64,000 nt of DNA from assembly GCF_001428045.1 (NCBI RefSeq), contig NZ_LMSD01000012.1:372101-436100 (forward strand). The letters are read 5' to 3'. The DNA comes from Paenibacillus sp. Soil750 (GTDB lineage: Bacteria; Bacillota; Bacilli; Paenibacillales; NBRC-103111). Below the pieces are notes generated by a model that saw nothing but the letters and a program-made list of their open reading frames with translations, made no database searches and was not told the DNA's origin. A program made the position numbers and the translations under genes. Positions 52,764 through 63,052 of the stretch are shown piece by piece. Position 1 is the first letter of the stretch. Every line of letters begins with the position of its first letter.

Positions 52764-54518
52764 TTATTTTTCATGTTTTAATGGTATGACGATGGAGAAC
52801 GTTACACCAGCCTCTTGCGTTGTGAAATCAATCCTTCCTTTATAACGTTCAATTAACTGCTTGATGATATGAAGCCCAAGACCTTTATTGTTCTTTCCTG
52901 TTTTGGTCGAGAAGCCTGATTCAAATATTCGTGTGTGTATGTCCGGAGTGACGGGATTACAAGAATTCTGCACCTGAATCGTGAGTTGGTTAGCTTGAAC
53001 GATGCCTTCCACAGTGATTTTCCTTTCGTTAACAGGCAGCTCGATCGTCGCGTCAAACGCATTATCGATCAAATTGCTTAATATGCGGACTAAGTCAGTG
53101 GTCTTAATCGTCGTGAGTCGCAAATTTTCCATATTTTTAAAATCAACCTGCATGTCAATGTTATGCACTTCGGATTGTGCCAACTTAGCTTGGATAATTC
53201 CGCTTAATGCTGGAATATTAATTTCAACCGCTTTAATTTTGTTATCCATCATTTTCGCTTCTTGGATTAGTGGATCTATGTAGTCTTGTAGACTTTCATA
53301 TTTCTTCAATTTAATCATCCACGAGATGGTCGTGATATGGTTGATGATATCATGACGCTGTTCTTTGATCGACTGAACAATCGAATTAATATTCGCCAGA
53401 TACACATCTTGAACTGTTTTCACAGCTCCTTCATTCTTCTTCCGCGTGATCGAATACAGAATTATAATTACAACACAAACGAGAAGAGTAACAATGCTCA
53501 TGAATATAAAAACTTCACGAAACTGCTGATGTAATGTTTTTTCGATCTGTGTGTAATCGGTTGCAACCATAACCACTTTGGGTAAGTCATCGCGCTTATA
53601 CTTCAGATTGGTTGTGACCATCGGTGTAAAGCTTTTCAGAATGTTCGTCCCATTCAAAACCACATTGTAAAAAACCGTACTGTTCTTGGTCAGCGCTTCC
53701 TTGATTTTACTCTCCTCAACGCCATCTCTATACTTATAACTACCATTTAATACGAGACGCTCTGAATACCAGCTAGCCCTATTATTTGGTGTTGGCGTTT
53801 TATCAAAAATCTTTTCCGGATTTAGGACGCCAATCTCAATTAAATTTCCTTTGTTATTTTCAAGAAGCTCGTGAATACTAGCATCCACACCTACTTTTTG
53901 GCGATAGTGTTCAAGACTGCTTGATACGTCCAAATAGGGATTAATAATATAATTGGTCGTTCCGTCGTAATATTCTCCCCATTTCCTGATATTTGCACTA
54001 TCCGTCGAAGCTGTATCAATGGGGCCACTCCAGAAATTTTCGAGGGTCAAGCCGGTACCTACGTCTACAGTTTTTCGATCCGTTAACTGTAATTGTGCGG
54101 AATACACGATCCCCCACGTTTTGGAGCTTGCATTGATTTCTTTGGGATCCGAGGATCTTACCCCAATAAAATCATCATCTCGTCTCTCGAATAACGTAAT
54201 CCCTTCAATATTCAATTCCTTCGCCAAGGAGACCAGTTGTTCGTTCGTAACTTGGTGGAAATCAGGATGTAAGGTCTTCTGAATAACAATCGAGGCGGTA
54301 CGTAGTTCATGACCCAGCATTTCATCATAAGTTGCCTCTACTTCACTTTGCTTACCAAGTTCGGCAGAAATCGTAGAAGTCACTAATTGTATTTTCTCTT
54401 TTTGATGATTATTTAGAAGCACCTTCGAATGTTGAAAATACGTTAAATTCATACTTAATATGGCGATTAAGAAAATTAATATTGTTTTTAATGGGAACTT
54501 GTCTAATGATGAAAACAT
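52764..54518 (-). CDS. Orphan membrane sensor kinase with Spo0B/DcuS-type H box
   Basis: Membrane protein of 584 residues: span near 12-28, extracellular sensor region (30-345) of unknown fold, second span (about 348-370), coiled coil, an H box QRHDIINHITTI (about residue 405) of the Spo0B-like/citrate-sensor type rather than the classic HisKA, and an ATPase domain with ILSNLIDNAFDAT (N box), the degenerate NSCNPV in place of DNG, and GLGLHIIKQL. No response regulator gene is adjacent. It may phosphorylate a distant partner, possibly in sporulation given the SASP neighbour, but that is a guess from position. Confidence 0.82.
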   Translation of the reverse strand: MFSSLDKFPLKTILIFLIAILSMNLTYFQHSKVLLNNHQKEKIQLVTSTISAELGKQSEVEATYDEMLGHELRTASIVIQKTLHPDFHQVTNEQLVSLAKELNIEGITLFERRDDDFIGVRSSDPKEINASSKTWGIVYSAQLQLTDRKTVDVGTGLTLENFWSGPIDTASTDSANIRKWGEYYDGTTNYIINPYLDVSSSLEHYRQKVGVDASIHELLENNKGNLIEIGVLNPEKIFDKTPTPNNRASWYSERLVLNGSYKYRDGVEESKIKEALTKNSTVFYNVVLNGTNILKSFTPMVTTNLKYKRDDLPKVVMVATDYTQIEKTLHQQFREVFIFMSIVTLLVCVVIIILYSITRKKNEGAVKTVQDVYLANINSIVQSIKEQRHDIINHITTISWMIKLKKYESLQDYIDPLIQEAKMMDNKIKAVEINIPALSGIIQAKLAQSEVHNIDMQVDFKNMENLRLTTIKTTDLVRILSNLIDNAFDATIELPVNERKITVEGIVQANQLTIQVQNSCNPVTPDIHTRIFESGFSTKTGKNNKGLGLHIIKQLIERYKGRIDFTTQEAGVTFSIVIPLKHEK

Positions 54519-54587
54519 GCTTACGACTCCCTCAACAGCATTTTGTATCCTTATTATAAAGCAATTTTGTCGAATTTTGCAGTTTTT

Positions 54588-55565
54588 TTAAAAAAATTGT
54601 CCGTTGGTGTATTTTAAATAGCCGAGAACAATTTTTAGAATCTCAAGCGTTTCATTATACTGCCGCAAAAGGGCTGATTTCTCAAATCTTTCTTGGGCGA
54701 TATCCTCTTCTATTAAAAGCAACAGCCACACAGAATACAACGCACTATATTTGTGATAATCCATAATGAAGTTGCCTTGTGTTGGAGATTGAAGGTTCTC
54801 GCGAACGGAGATATATCTAGTAAGAATTGCGAGACGTGAATCCTGCTCGATGATCAATCGCCTGTATTGCGGGCTCGTAATGTCCATCAACGTATACAGA
54901 TCCCAGAAAACGCTATTCGTATGAGCGTACTCCCAATCGAAAATATAGACTTGATTATTCACTTCGGCGATGTTTAACGGATACAAATCTCCGTGCGAAA
55001 TGACGATTTCATTTTCAAGTTGATCCTGGCGTAGAATATCTTCATAAAAGTAAGTGATTTGGTCATCTAGAAATCCTAGACTCTTGAATAATTGCTTCGT
55101 TTGTATATCCTTAGCCAAAATAAAGCTTTGAATTTCCTTCGTTTTCGACGTGTGACCCTCAAATTCTCCAGGTAGCACCGTTGTCGGCAAGAGATGCCAA
55201 TAAGGGATGAACTCTGACGTTTTTAACATCATATCCCAGCTGAAACTATGTTCCAATTCGCCCAAATCTTCGAAAACCATCCATTCCTTTTCCGGCTCTA
55301 GCGCTTGAGAAAAGTAGAGGATCTTGGGGATGTTCACCTCAGGAATTCGGACGAATAAATTCACTTGCAACCATACTTCTTTTCCCTTATTCGGATAGTT
55401 CGTAAGTGGTTTATAAATAAAGCTAGTCATGGCATCATCTACATTCACTTGAACCCGCTCAACCTTCTGACCATTACGACCCACGTAGATAACTTCTCTT
55501 TCATGCGGAATACCGTCACGAACTTTGCCAGATTCTAAGAAAATTTCCTCTTCCATAGCAGCCAT
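54588..55565 (-). CDS. Phosphotransferase-fold protein (APH/choline kinase superfamily)
   Basis: Cytoplasmic protein of 325 residues with the APH kinase fold. The catalytic loop reads VISHGDLYPLNI (HGDxxxxN type), followed by the metal-binding VYIFDWEYAH and the family block NSVFWDLYTLMD. An N-terminal lobe with beta strands comes first. Relatives phosphorylate choline, aminoglycosides or sugars, or are CotS-like spore coat proteins; I cannot tell which. The ATG at 55565 has a weak GAGGAC upstream. It lies 70 bases after the orphan kinase gene's start region and is divergent from the glycosyltransferase gene. Confidence 0.8.
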   Translation of the reverse strand: MAAMEEEIFLESGKVRDGIPHEREVIYVGRNGQKVERVQVNVDDAMTSFIYKPLTNYPNKGKEVWLQVNLFVRIPEVNIPKILYFSQALEPEKEWMVFEDLGELEHSFSWDMMLKTSEFIPYWHLLPTTVLPGEFEGHTSKTKEIQSFILAKDIQTKQLFKSLGFLDDQITYFYEDILRQDQLENEIVISHGDLYPLNIAEVNNQVYIFDWEYAHTNSVFWDLYTLMDITSPQYRRLIIEQDSRLAILTRYISVRENLQSPTQGNFIMDYHKYSALYSVWLLLLIEEDIAQERFEKSALLRQYNETLEILKIVLGYLKYTNGQFF

Positions 55566-55702
55566 TATTTTTCACCGTCCTCGTCCTACTCATAATTTAA
55601 ACTTACCATATCACATAAGTGAATAGGCATGATATACACAAGAAAATATGATATATTTTGCATATAAAGTTAATACATAGTCCCGATGGAGGCTTACTTA
55701 TC

Positions 55703-56623
55703 ATGTTACATGTACTTGTTGACGAAAATGATCAAACAGCGTGGTATCCCAATTATCTCAGCGGTTTAAAAAAAGGACTTGTTTCCGCGGGAGTCCCATA
55801 TACCTTTTCCCCTACGCTGCCGAAGGACCCACAGACTCCTGTTTTGATCACACGCTTCACTCTATTTGATATGATCAAAGAAGCAAGTCCAGTTCCTCAG
55901 CATCTGTATATTCAAGAACATGACGTCTGGAACCCTTTTACGAACGTTTTAGACTTAGAGTCATTATGGATTTTCCGTCATCCTTCTTTGAAAGCTATTT
56001 TCTATACAAATCCAAGCATGGTGCCTTGGGGCAAACGTTGCCTGCCTCCCGGTTCACAAGTCGAAGTTATCGCAGCAGGCTTTCCTTATGATCATGACTA
56101 TGTGAATGCCACCTTAAAAGGTATCACACCTTCTGATGAGCGGGAGAAACTAATTGTCTTCCCAGGCCGTATGAATGAATTTTATCAGCCTTATCTCTCC
56201 GTCCGCTTGGCATTTGAATTTATGGAGTTAGGATATCGCGTGGTAATCGCCTCGCCTGTTACACCTTTGTCCCATTATCCTGTTGCCATGTGGAGAGAAT
56301 TAGGCATTGAAGTGGGAAGGCTTCCGCATGCTGAGTATTATCAGCTGCTATCTAAAGCAACAGCAGCGGTATCTGTCACGATTGGTGGTAGTCTCACCTT
56401 AGCACTCTACGAAGCTCAGTTGCTAGGTGCTACACCAATTGCTCCCAAGGGACGAGATGATCTGCCTCCGTTCACCGAAATGTACAGCCCTAGATACGAT
56501 TTGCTGCATCCAAGAGAAGCTATTGACATGGTAGAAAATAAAGTCCCTGTTACCATAGATACGCGCTGGTTCAGTATTGATGCCTATGTTCGAACAATAC
56601 TGGATACAGTTTCCAATCATTAA
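55703..56623 (+). CDS. GT-B-type glycosyltransferase-like protein
   Basis: Cytoplasmic protein of 306 residues. The second half has the GT-B pattern: LIVFPGRMNEFYQPYL, then VVIASPV, and a donor-binding segment SVTIGGSLTLALYEAQLLGATPIA with the expected Glu. The first half is short and lacks membrane spans. The ATG at 55703 is 10 bases after GGAGG. It is divergent from the phosphotransferase-like gene and convergent with the aldo/keto reductase gene; a terminator follows. Donor and acceptor sugars are unknown. A role in spore coat or surface glycan is only suggested by the surroundings. Confidence 0.75.
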   Translation: MLHVLVDENDQTAWYPNYLSGLKKGLVSAGVPYTFSPTLPKDPQTPVLITRFTLFDMIKEASPVPQHLYIQEHDVWNPFTNVLDLESLWIFRHPSLKAIFYTNPSMVPWGKRCLPPGSQVEVIAAGFPYDHDYVNATLKGITPSDEREKLIVFPGRMNEFYQPYLSVRLAFEFMELGYRVVIASPVTPLSHYPVAMWRELGIEVGRLPHAEYYQLLSKATAAVSVTIGGSLTLALYEAQLLGATPIAPKGRDDLPPFTEMYSPRYDLLHPREAIDMVENKVPVTIDTRWFSIDAYVRTILDTVSNH

Positions 56624-56641
56624 ATTTATGACATCGGTCAT

Positions 56642-56683
56642 AAAAAAGGAGCTAAGCAGGTACACCCCGCTTAGCCCCTTTTC
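56642..56683. terminator. Bidirectional terminator between convergent genes
   Basis: GCTAAGC and GCTTAGC, extended by GGA/CCC bases, form a stem; six A precede it and four T follow, so it can end both the glycosyltransferase (plus) and aldo/keto reductase (minus) transcripts. Confidence 0.8.
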
Positions 56684-56699
56684 ATTCCAATCCCCAGAT

Positions 56700-57620
56700 C
56701 TAGGGAAGAACATTTCCTGCCGCACGATAAATCTCATACCACTCTTGACGAGTCAACTGAATATCGCCAGCTTTCGCGCAATCGATTAATCGATTGATAT
56801 TCATTGTCCCAGTAACTGGCTGCATCCGTGCTGGATGACGAAGAATCCACGCAATCGCGATCGTCGTATTGGATACCTCATATTTCGCCGCGATTTCATC
56901 AATCTTCAAGTTCAACTCTGGAAATTTCTCGTTATCAAGAAATACACCTTCAAAGAATCCGTATTGGAAAGGTGACCAAGGCTGAATCGTGATATCATTC
57001 AATCGGCAGAAATCAAGAATGCCGCCATCACGGTCCACTGCGGAATCATTCAGCATATTCACATTGATACCATTTGAAATCATCGTTGCATTCGTAATGC
57101 TCAATTGCAATTGATTCGCCACAATTGGCTGCTTGACCGATTTCTTCAGCAATTGAATTTGCAGAGGCGTCTGGTTGGAAACACCGAAATGTCTGACTTT
57201 CCCTGAGCTTTCCAGTAGATCAAACGCTTCAGCGACTTCTTCAGGCTCCACTAAAGCATCTGGACGATGCAGAAGCAGAATATCTAAGTATTCCGTTTTG
57301 AGTCTTTTCAATATGTTGTCAACGGATTCCAAAATATGTTCTTTGGAAAAGTCGAACATCCCTTTTCGAATCCCGCATTTGGATTGTAGAATGATCTTCT
57401 CACGTACATTAGCGTTCATTTGGATCGCATCCGCGAAAATTTCCTCACAAGTACCCCCACCGTATATATCCGCATGGTCGAAGAAATTAGCACCGATATC
57501 CATCGCCCCTTGGACGAAGCGTTCCGCTTCAAGCTTGTCCAGCGAGTTAATTCTCATACAGCCTACTGCAATAACCGGAACTTCTAAGGGACTGGTTCCA
57601 AGTTTCATTGTTTTTATCAT
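56700..57620 (-). CDS. Aldo/keto reductase
   Basis: Protein of 306 residues, NADP(H)-dependent TIM-barrel oxidoreductase. The catalytic set is visible: Asp and Tyr in FFDHADIYGGG, Lys in IILQSKCGI, His in LLLHRPDA. NADP-binding segments lie in the C-terminal third (AIAWILRHPARMQPVTGT). It resembles the YdhF/oxidoreductase branch. AAGGAGGA precedes the ATG at 57620. It reduces or oxidises a sugar or aldehyde of unknown identity and is probably a single-gene unit, being separated by over 260 bases from the esterase pseudogene upstream. Confidence 0.93.
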   Translation of the reverse strand: MIKTMKLGTSPLEVPVIAVGCMRINSLDKLEAERFVQGAMDIGANFFDHADIYGGGTCEEIFADAIQMNANVREKIILQSKCGIRKGMFDFSKEHILESVDNILKRLKTEYLDILLLHRPDALVEPEEVAEAFDLLESSGKVRHFGVSNQTPLQIQLLKKSVKQPIVANQLQLSITNATMISNGINVNMLNDSAVDRDGGILDFCRLNDITIQPWSPFQYGFFEGVFLDNEKFPELNLKIDEIAAKYEVSNTTIAIAWILRHPARMQPVTGTMNINRLIDCAKAGDIQLTRQEWYEIYRAAGNVLP

Positions 57621-57887
57621 AAAATAATTCCTCCTTCAAAACTGCATCACTTATTATTTGCTCCTGAAGTTACCTCTCCTATTGTCACACATTGTTAACT
57701 CATATTCAAGAATGTATGACAAGGTACCCTTATACGAAGGGGGTGAAGATCTGGCTAAAGTATACAGAGATTCTGCGAAAATGTCCCCATTGTTGCGATC
57801 GGACTCTATTTCTAGAACCCTACGCGACTTTCGATTCCCTACAATACGAAAAGGACCATCAGGTTGATCACTTGACAGTCCTTGGGG

Positions 57888-58611
57888 CTATTCTCTGAAC
57901 GTAATATTCAGCCATTCAATACATAGTTTGACCCATTTTGCATTGTGATTATAGTTCATTGGATCTGGCAAGGGCTTCTTATATTTGACTGCTGGCTCAT
58001 TGAAATACTCCAGAAGTTCAGCGTCACTGACAGTTGGTTTCCCACTTGCTTCAGTCAATTCTTTAATGGCTGTTTGCCTATAAAGCTGCGCGGAGTCCGA
58101 GTTCAGGTAATCTTGGCCCCTCGTATACCACGTTTCATCCGACGTTAAAGAGCCGTGGCCGATGAATGGAAAGATATGCAATTCAAAGGGTATCGTGTTC
58201 TTCCTTAACGCCGAGGCGAAGATCATGGCATTCTCAACAGGAACGGTTAAGTCTTCAACGGTATGCCAGAGAAACACAGGCGGCGTGTGAGGTCCCACAC
58301 TATGTTCAAGGGAAACTTCGGCGAGTTGATCTTGACTAGCATCCTCACCAAGCAGATTGTAAAACGATCCCATATGTGCGAACTCCCCTGTCGTGATGAC
58401 GGGGTAACCCAAAATGGCGGCATTTGGCTTGTTGGAATACTCCTGGATACCTCTGATATCCAGGAGTATTCCAATGTACAGCTAGGCTCGCTGCGAGGTG
58501 TCCACCGGCAGAAAATCCGCAAATAGCAATATGATCAGGATTAATGCGCCATTGCTCTGCATGTTCACGGATGATGATCATCGCGCGGGAAAGATCTCGT
58601 ATCGGCTGCTG
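57888..58611 (-). pseudogene. Alpha/beta-hydrolase (BD-FAE/esterase) pseudogene, truncated and frameshifted
   Basis: Two overlapping frames together make most of one esterase. The first (downstream of 58611) reads QQPIRDLSRAMIIIREH, then the nucleophile elbow ICGFSAGGHLAAS. After LAVHW the frame is lost within a perfect hairpin, and the second frame continues NKPNAAILGYPV, then the Asp and His candidates (EDLTVP; FIGHGS). Upstream of QQPI the frame meets a TGA at 58612-58614, right beside the end of the tannase gene, so the first third of the protein is gone. All three catalytic residues remain but cannot be joined. It is decayed, not a functional enzyme. Confidence 0.85.
58432..58474. repeat. 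Perfect 18-bp inverted repeat at the esterase frameshift
   Basis: TTGGAATACTCCTGGATA and its exact complement flank a 7-base loop (58450-58456). It falls exactly where the reading frame of the esterase pseudogene shifts. Such perfect hairpins can arise by template switching at a pre-existing near-palindrome. Confidence 0.85.
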
Positions 58612-58624
58612 TCATTGAAATCAT

Positions 58625-60241
58625 TTAAACGAGGTATTTTGCCGCTGGAATAAGAACTCCACCTCGAGGATGTTCGACACCTTGATAGCTAGCTGGTAAA
58701 TTAGGATCTCCTGAAATGTACTTGGGAAGCTTCGGATAAGGGTAAATGGGTCTTTGGAAGCTGATACCATTCGGAGCAAAACCATCTTTAAACGCGGTTG
58801 CGATGATTTTCTCCGGTGCTTTTCCGTGCTCAACCCATTCAACTAATGCGGTTAAAATGTCATGTTCACTATCTCTTGGCAAATTCGAATGGCCACCTTG
58901 GCCTAGATCATTTAACCCCGGTCCCCCTCCGCAATGGCCCATTCCTGGCACAAGGAATAACCGGAAGAAATCCTGCGTTTGTTCAAGGCCGCCCTGTTGT
59001 TCAATCACTCGCTCATAATAGTGGAGTGCATCTTGATACGGAACAAGCGGATCCGCCATCCCCGTGTACATCAAGATTTTCCCACCTAAAGCTTTCATCT
59101 CACTGACATCAGGATTATTCGCATTAAGAATCGACGCCAATCGCTCATTCAACGTATCCAAATCGTGATCAAAATCAAATGTCGTATAATCGAAATCCGC
59201 CCCGAACACCCAATGAAATGGATATAACAAGGACAACGGTAACCGTTCTGGATCTTGTTGAAGATCCAACCCTCCCCCACAATCCTCACTTCCATATGGA
59301 AGTGGCGTATAAATACGTTCGCCTGTTCTTGGATTGGTTGGACCCGCATAAATCAGCTTCAATGCGGAGATTTGTTCGTTGGTGAGGCCAATCTCGGCAA
59401 CGTCAACCTGTAAAGCAGCCAACGTCTCTGGGTCGAATTGCAGAACCCTTGGGTCAGTAAAGAAGTTATCACCTTGGAGAACACCGCCGTCCTTCCGCTG
59501 TCCATGTTCGACAACTTTACGAGTTATGGATGCAATTTGTTCTTTAGAAAAGTGCGCGCCTGTTCCTTGATTCGTTGCTTTGAAATTCCACAAGAATCCA
59601 GTATGCAAGTGAGTGCGATTGTTGGCTGGCGCCCCAGCGATGATGCCTTGATAATCAGACGCATAGCGCTGCGCTTCCATTAGTGCTTGTTGCCCACCCG
59701 TTGAACAACCCATGAAATAAGCGTAGCTGGCTGATCGATTGTAAAATAATTGGATGAGCGATTTCGCTGCTTTCGTCATCTCGTGTGTGGCACGATAACC
59801 GAAATCCACCCATCGTTCCGGATGGCCAATCGCCTCAAAGGCATTTGGCGAGGTACCCATATCCGTGTTCGCTGTCGCGTAGCCTCGCCGAACCCCAAAT
59901 GCAAGTGGATTGTAGCTAATATAACTTGCACTACCACCATTTCCCGTGCCAAGGAATCTGCCATTCCACTCTTGTGGCAACCAAAGCTCCACACGAATGT
60001 TAGATTCCATGGTTGGCTTCAGTTGGAGGGAAACTCGGCAAAATGCTGGCAAATCCGTAATTATTCTATCGTCAGCTAGGTTGAGACTTCCTTCTGTCAC
60101 CATTTGAACATCCATAATCGTACAACCTGGTATGTCAACATTTTCAAATATTCCTTGCAAAATGCCGTCCCCCTCAGAGATGTCCACCCTACTTACTTCA
60201 ATGACATCTGATTTCAAATACTCGAGCATGATCCAATCCAT
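58625..60241 (-). CDS. Tannase/feruloyl esterase family protein
   Basis: Protein of up to 538 residues with an alpha/beta-hydrolase fold of the tannase family. Visible: the nucleophile in GCSTGGQQ, the following IIAGAPANN, calcium-loop-like [14 protein letters not shown], the acid in [10 protein letters not shown] and His in [10 protein letters not shown]. Two Cys flank as usual (Cys in GCS and MGHCGG). It hydrolyses ester bonds of gallic, ferulic or related aromatic acids. No signal peptide is seen, so it is likely cytoplasmic. It overlaps the oxidoreductase gene by up to 44 bases; the start is uncertain (ATG 60241 or 60229, or a later TTG behind GAGGGGG). Confidence 0.85.
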   Translation of the reverse strand: MDWIMLEYLKSDVIEVSRVDISEGDGILQGIFENVDIPGCTIMDVQMVTEGSLNLADDRIITDLPAFCRVSLQLKPTMESNIRVELWLPQEWNGRFLGTGNGGSASYISYNPLAFGVRRGYATANTDMGTSPNAFEAIGHPERWVDFGYRATHEMTKAAKSLIQLFYNRSASYAYFMGCSTGGQQALMEAQRYASDYQGIIAGAPANNRTHLHTGFLWNFKATNQGTGAHFSKEQIASITRKVVEHGQRKDGGVLQGDNFFTDPRVLQFDPETLAALQVDVAEIGLTNEQISALKLIYAGPTNPRTGERIYTPLPYGSEDCGGGLDLQQDPERLPLSLLYPFHWVFGADFDYTTFDFDHDLDTLNERLASILNANNPDVSEMKALGGKILMYTGMADPLVPYQDALHYYERVIEQQGGLEQTQDFFRLFLVPGMGHCGGGPGLNDLGQGGHSNLPRDSEHDILTALVEWVEHGKAPEKIIATAFKDGFAPNGISFQRPIYPYPKLPKYISGDPNLPASYQGVEHPRGGVLIPAAKYLV

Positions 60242-62030
60242 TAGTGCTCAAGACTTCTAATCGAAGCTTACTTACTTGCTCTAACCCTATATGGCGTGTT
60301 ACTTGCCGTTGGTAATTATCCTGAATATTCATCACTTGACGAGAAGCTTCGTCTGGATTCGCAGCATAAGCAATGACTCGGAAATCCTTCAACGTTTCCG
60401 GCTGCGGCCCCCATTCATTTTTCTTATGCAGCTGATCCTCTTGTGTCAGTGTCAGTCTCCGATGCATGCCTGTATCTAGCACGATGGTGATCTCGCTGAT
60501 GGAAACCGGTGTTTCCCATGTTAATTCAATCCAAGGTGCATGATCATCAGGACGTGACATCCACCTGTGGGAACCAGGAACGACCAGATCCAGCCTAACA
60601 CCGTTTGTGCCATGCATCGCACGGGTATAGCCATCTATTACATTCGATGCTTGGCCTTGAGGTTGTTCGGAAGAAGCTCGAACTGTCGCTTGGCTAGACA
60701 AGTTATCGATAGCCGGAATACCAGGTAGAAACGCATCCTGGTGAATAAGCCGTTGTTGCGTTTTCCGAATTAATTCTTGATTCTTATACGCCATCTCAAG
60801 TGAAATACCTTCTTGAATGGCCAGAGCGGCGAATGTTCCCGCACCTTGCCCCATTACACCGCAAGTAGCCATGACTCTCGTGCTTGAAAAGGCAATATGT
60901 GTAGCGGATATATTGCGTCCAACAAACATCAAATTCTCCACATTCGCACTGATCAATGACCTCAGAGGAATACCATATACGTTGTTTGTATGCGGTTGAT
61001 GGCAAGGATCAATCTCTATGGCCTCAATCCCCTGTGGTGGATGTGTATCCATGGGCCACCCCCCATATGCAATGACATCTTCAAAATGAACCGATTCTTC
61101 CAGATTCTTTTGTGTCAATACGTGTTGACCGATGAATCGACGAGATTCCCGCTTGCCAGGCACGAAGCCGAACCAATCAAGTGCCCAGTTCTCAGACTCT
61201 GGGTGATGACCGCTATTTTTGATATGATCCCACACGCCCATCATTATGGCCAGCAGTTCGTCACGAATGAATTCGTTATCGGAGATTGTATCCAATAGTC
61301 CGCCGAACTCTACCCACCAATAACCATATTCCCATGAAGCATGACTGCGGTACTTCAAATCTTCTTCGGAATAGCGTTTCGCCCATACAGGGGGGATGAA
61401 CGCCATCGGTTTGCCCATATTTCGAGCCGTAAATAACAGCGAAGAACCGAGACGATACGTATCGGCTACTGCCCCAGCGAAAGACTCTCCATATTGTTCA
61501 GAAGACTCACGACCTGTCGTGAATCGCGCTCCTGCTTCTTTGCCGAGACGTCCGTCTCCCGTACAATCCATGAAAATGTTCGCACATATTTCGAAGCTAT
61601 GTTCCGTGCTTTCCCTCGTTGCCCAAGCTGACACGATTCGGTTTCCATCCATTCGCACGCCGATAATGGCCGTATTCAGCATCAGCGTCAGGTTCGGTTC
61701 CGCTCTGCACTTTTCATATAAGAGGAGATCCAGCATCGAAGCGCTTCGCTGTGGATTGCGAACGGCGCACTCCAGAAGAATTTCTTCAAGGATGCCCCCT
61801 TCCCTTGCTTCTGTTTCGAGTGCTGTCCCCCGTTTGGAATGCGCCGCCCCTACGATATGCATACGGATCTCGGAAGAGGCATTGCCTCCCAGAACAGAGC
61901 GATCCTGACAAAGCGTAACCTTAGCACCGTTCCTCGCAGCCGCAATGGCAGCTACAACACCCGAAATGCCGCCTCCGGCAACTAGGATATCTGTTTGAAT
62001 TCGTTGTTTCTTGTTATCTCCACTCATCAT
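60198..62030 (-). CDS. FAD-dependent oxidoreductase with C-terminal discoidin-like domain
   Basis: Protein of 610 residues. The N-terminus has the dinucleotide-binding fold [22 protein letters not shown], then [11 protein letters not shown] and a second FAD-binding segment [16 protein letters not shown], as in the FAD_oxidored group. The last 150 residues (from [19 protein letters not shown]) look like a discoidin/CBM32-type sandwich, an unusual partner for such a flavoprotein. GGGGAG precedes the ATG at 62030. It overlaps the tannase gene, so the two are translated together. It probably oxidises a carbohydrate or aromatic compound released by the esterase. Substrate unknown. Confidence 0.85.
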   Translation of the reverse strand: MMSGDNKKQRIQTDILVAGGGISGVVAAIAAARNGAKVTLCQDRSVLGGNASSEIRMHIVGAAHSKRGTALETEAREGGILEEILLECAVRNPQRSASMLDLLLYEKCRAEPNLTLMLNTAIIGVRMDGNRIVSAWATRESTEHSFEICANIFMDCTGDGRLGKEAGARFTTGRESSEQYGESFAGAVADTYRLGSSLLFTARNMGKPMAFIPPVWAKRYSEEDLKYRSHASWEYGYWWVEFGGLLDTISDNEFIRDELLAIMMGVWDHIKNSGHHPESENWALDWFGFVPGKRESRRFIGQHVLTQKNLEESVHFEDVIAYGGWPMDTHPPQGIEAIEIDPCHQPHTNNVYGIPLRSLISANVENLMFVGRNISATHIAFSSTRVMATCGVMGQGAGTFAALAIQEGISLEMAYKNQELIRKTQQRLIHQDAFLPGIPAIDNLSSQATVRASSEQPQGQASNVIDGYTRAMHGTNGVRLDLVVPGSHRWMSRPDDHAPWIELTWETPVSISEITIVLDTGMHRRLTLTQEDQLHKKNEWGPQPETLKDFRVIAYAANPDEASRQVMNIQDNYQRQVTRHIGLEQVSKLRLEVLSTNGLDHARVFEIRCH

Positions 62031-62107
62031 TACAATTCTCCCCCAAGATCAGTTTCAGAAAGAGATGAAGCCAGAAGCCTCTTCATCCCTTTTCAACCTT
62101 TTTCTAC

Positions 62108-62856
62108 CTACTTCACGTATCCGAGCTCTTTCACTTTTTTCTCAGATGTCTCTAATAACGCTTATAGCCACTCGGGAAATCAATAAAACCGTTCACCGCT
62201 TGAAGGCGTGGCTGTTTATTGGCAAAGTCAATTAATTTTGTGGAGCAAATTTCACGGACAAATATTCCATCTCAGGACGGCCGGTAAATTGGTAGAGCCA
62301 GAAATAGCGCATACAATCCTGCGGGATTGCTTATATCCCAAGATGCCGTGAATTTACCGCCTGGACCTTGCAACGCATCGATTTACACCCAGTTGACGTT
62401 GGGATTGATGGCTTTCATCTGTTCAACGTTCCGGGCAGTTGTCATGTCCGACCAAGCTGTGTAAAAAATATCCGTTTGTCCTTTGATCGCCTTTTGCATA
62501 GCCTGCGTTTGCGAAGTTGCCATGAGTTCAGGATCAACGACACCTGCAGCAACCATATTTTTGTGATGCCGAATGTATCTTTCTTCCCATTGCCATCCGG
62601 ATCTTTCTCTGTAAACGCTTTCGCAACTTCGAGCAATTCTTCTGGTGTGTAGGAACTTTTAGATTTAGTTTATCAAGCCAATCTGATGTCCAGCTTAACT
62701 GGCTTTGCACTGGCTGCTGACGTACTGCTAACCGCCGGCTTCTCCGCAGCCTTCTCTGTAGGTTTTATCAACTGCAGGCGAACCTCCACAACCAGCAATC
62801 AACATAGCTCCTGTTAACGTCATTGCCAGCATCGGTGCATATAAGTTCTTTTTCAT
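62108..62856 (-). pseudogene. Remnant of an LplA-type solute-binding lipoprotein gene
   Basis: From an ATG at 62856 with GAAGGGG upstream the frame codes MKKNLYAPMLAMTL and a lipobox LIAGC, then loses frame near GSPAV. Pieces in other frames continue: EKPAVSS, AFTEKDPDGNGKKDTFGITK (62560-62640), IFYTAWSDMTTARNVEQMK (about 62410-62480) and the C-terminal end SEKKVKELGYVK with a TAG at 62108-62110. Several frameshifts and internal deletions reduce a protein of about 500 residues to about 250 codons. It was once the binding protein of a sugar transporter like those at 4480 and 18400. Confidence 0.85.
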
Positions 62857-62907
62857 AGAAACCCCTTCTTCCTCTAGTATAATATACATTTTTTAAAATT
62901 TATATTG

Positions 62908-63027
62908 TTACCGCGACCTGAGTCTTCCAGCTGCAGTCCTTCTTCCTCCGGCCTTGCGGGCTAAATTTTTCACAATTAAATAAGTTGGAATTAAGCCTCC
63001 GCTGAATAGCATTGTAAACACAATCAT
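62908..63027 (-). pseudogene. Fragment of a YtcP-type permease gene
   Basis: A 39-codon piece codes MIVFTMLFSGGLIPTYLIVKNL, the signature block of YtcP-type permeases (compare FTMMFGGGLIPNYLLIKELG in the gene at 6180-7076), then runs into unrelated residues and a stop. The rest of the permease is missing. With the lipoprotein remnant next to it, it marks a deleted transporter operon. Confidence 0.8.
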
Positions 63028-63052
63028 AAGAAGGAAACCCTCCTACACAAAC

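Noticed and set aside
57658..57898. Two overlapping plus-strand open frames of 68-69 codons between the aldo/keto reductase and the esterase pseudogene
   Set aside because: No ribosome binding site; one frame has a CPHC pair that hinted at a zinc ribbon, but nothing else supports it, and the region is probably decayed DNA.
61396..61908. 170-codon plus-strand frame
   Set aside because: Antisense to the FAD-dependent oxidoreductase, whose motifs are clear on the other strand.
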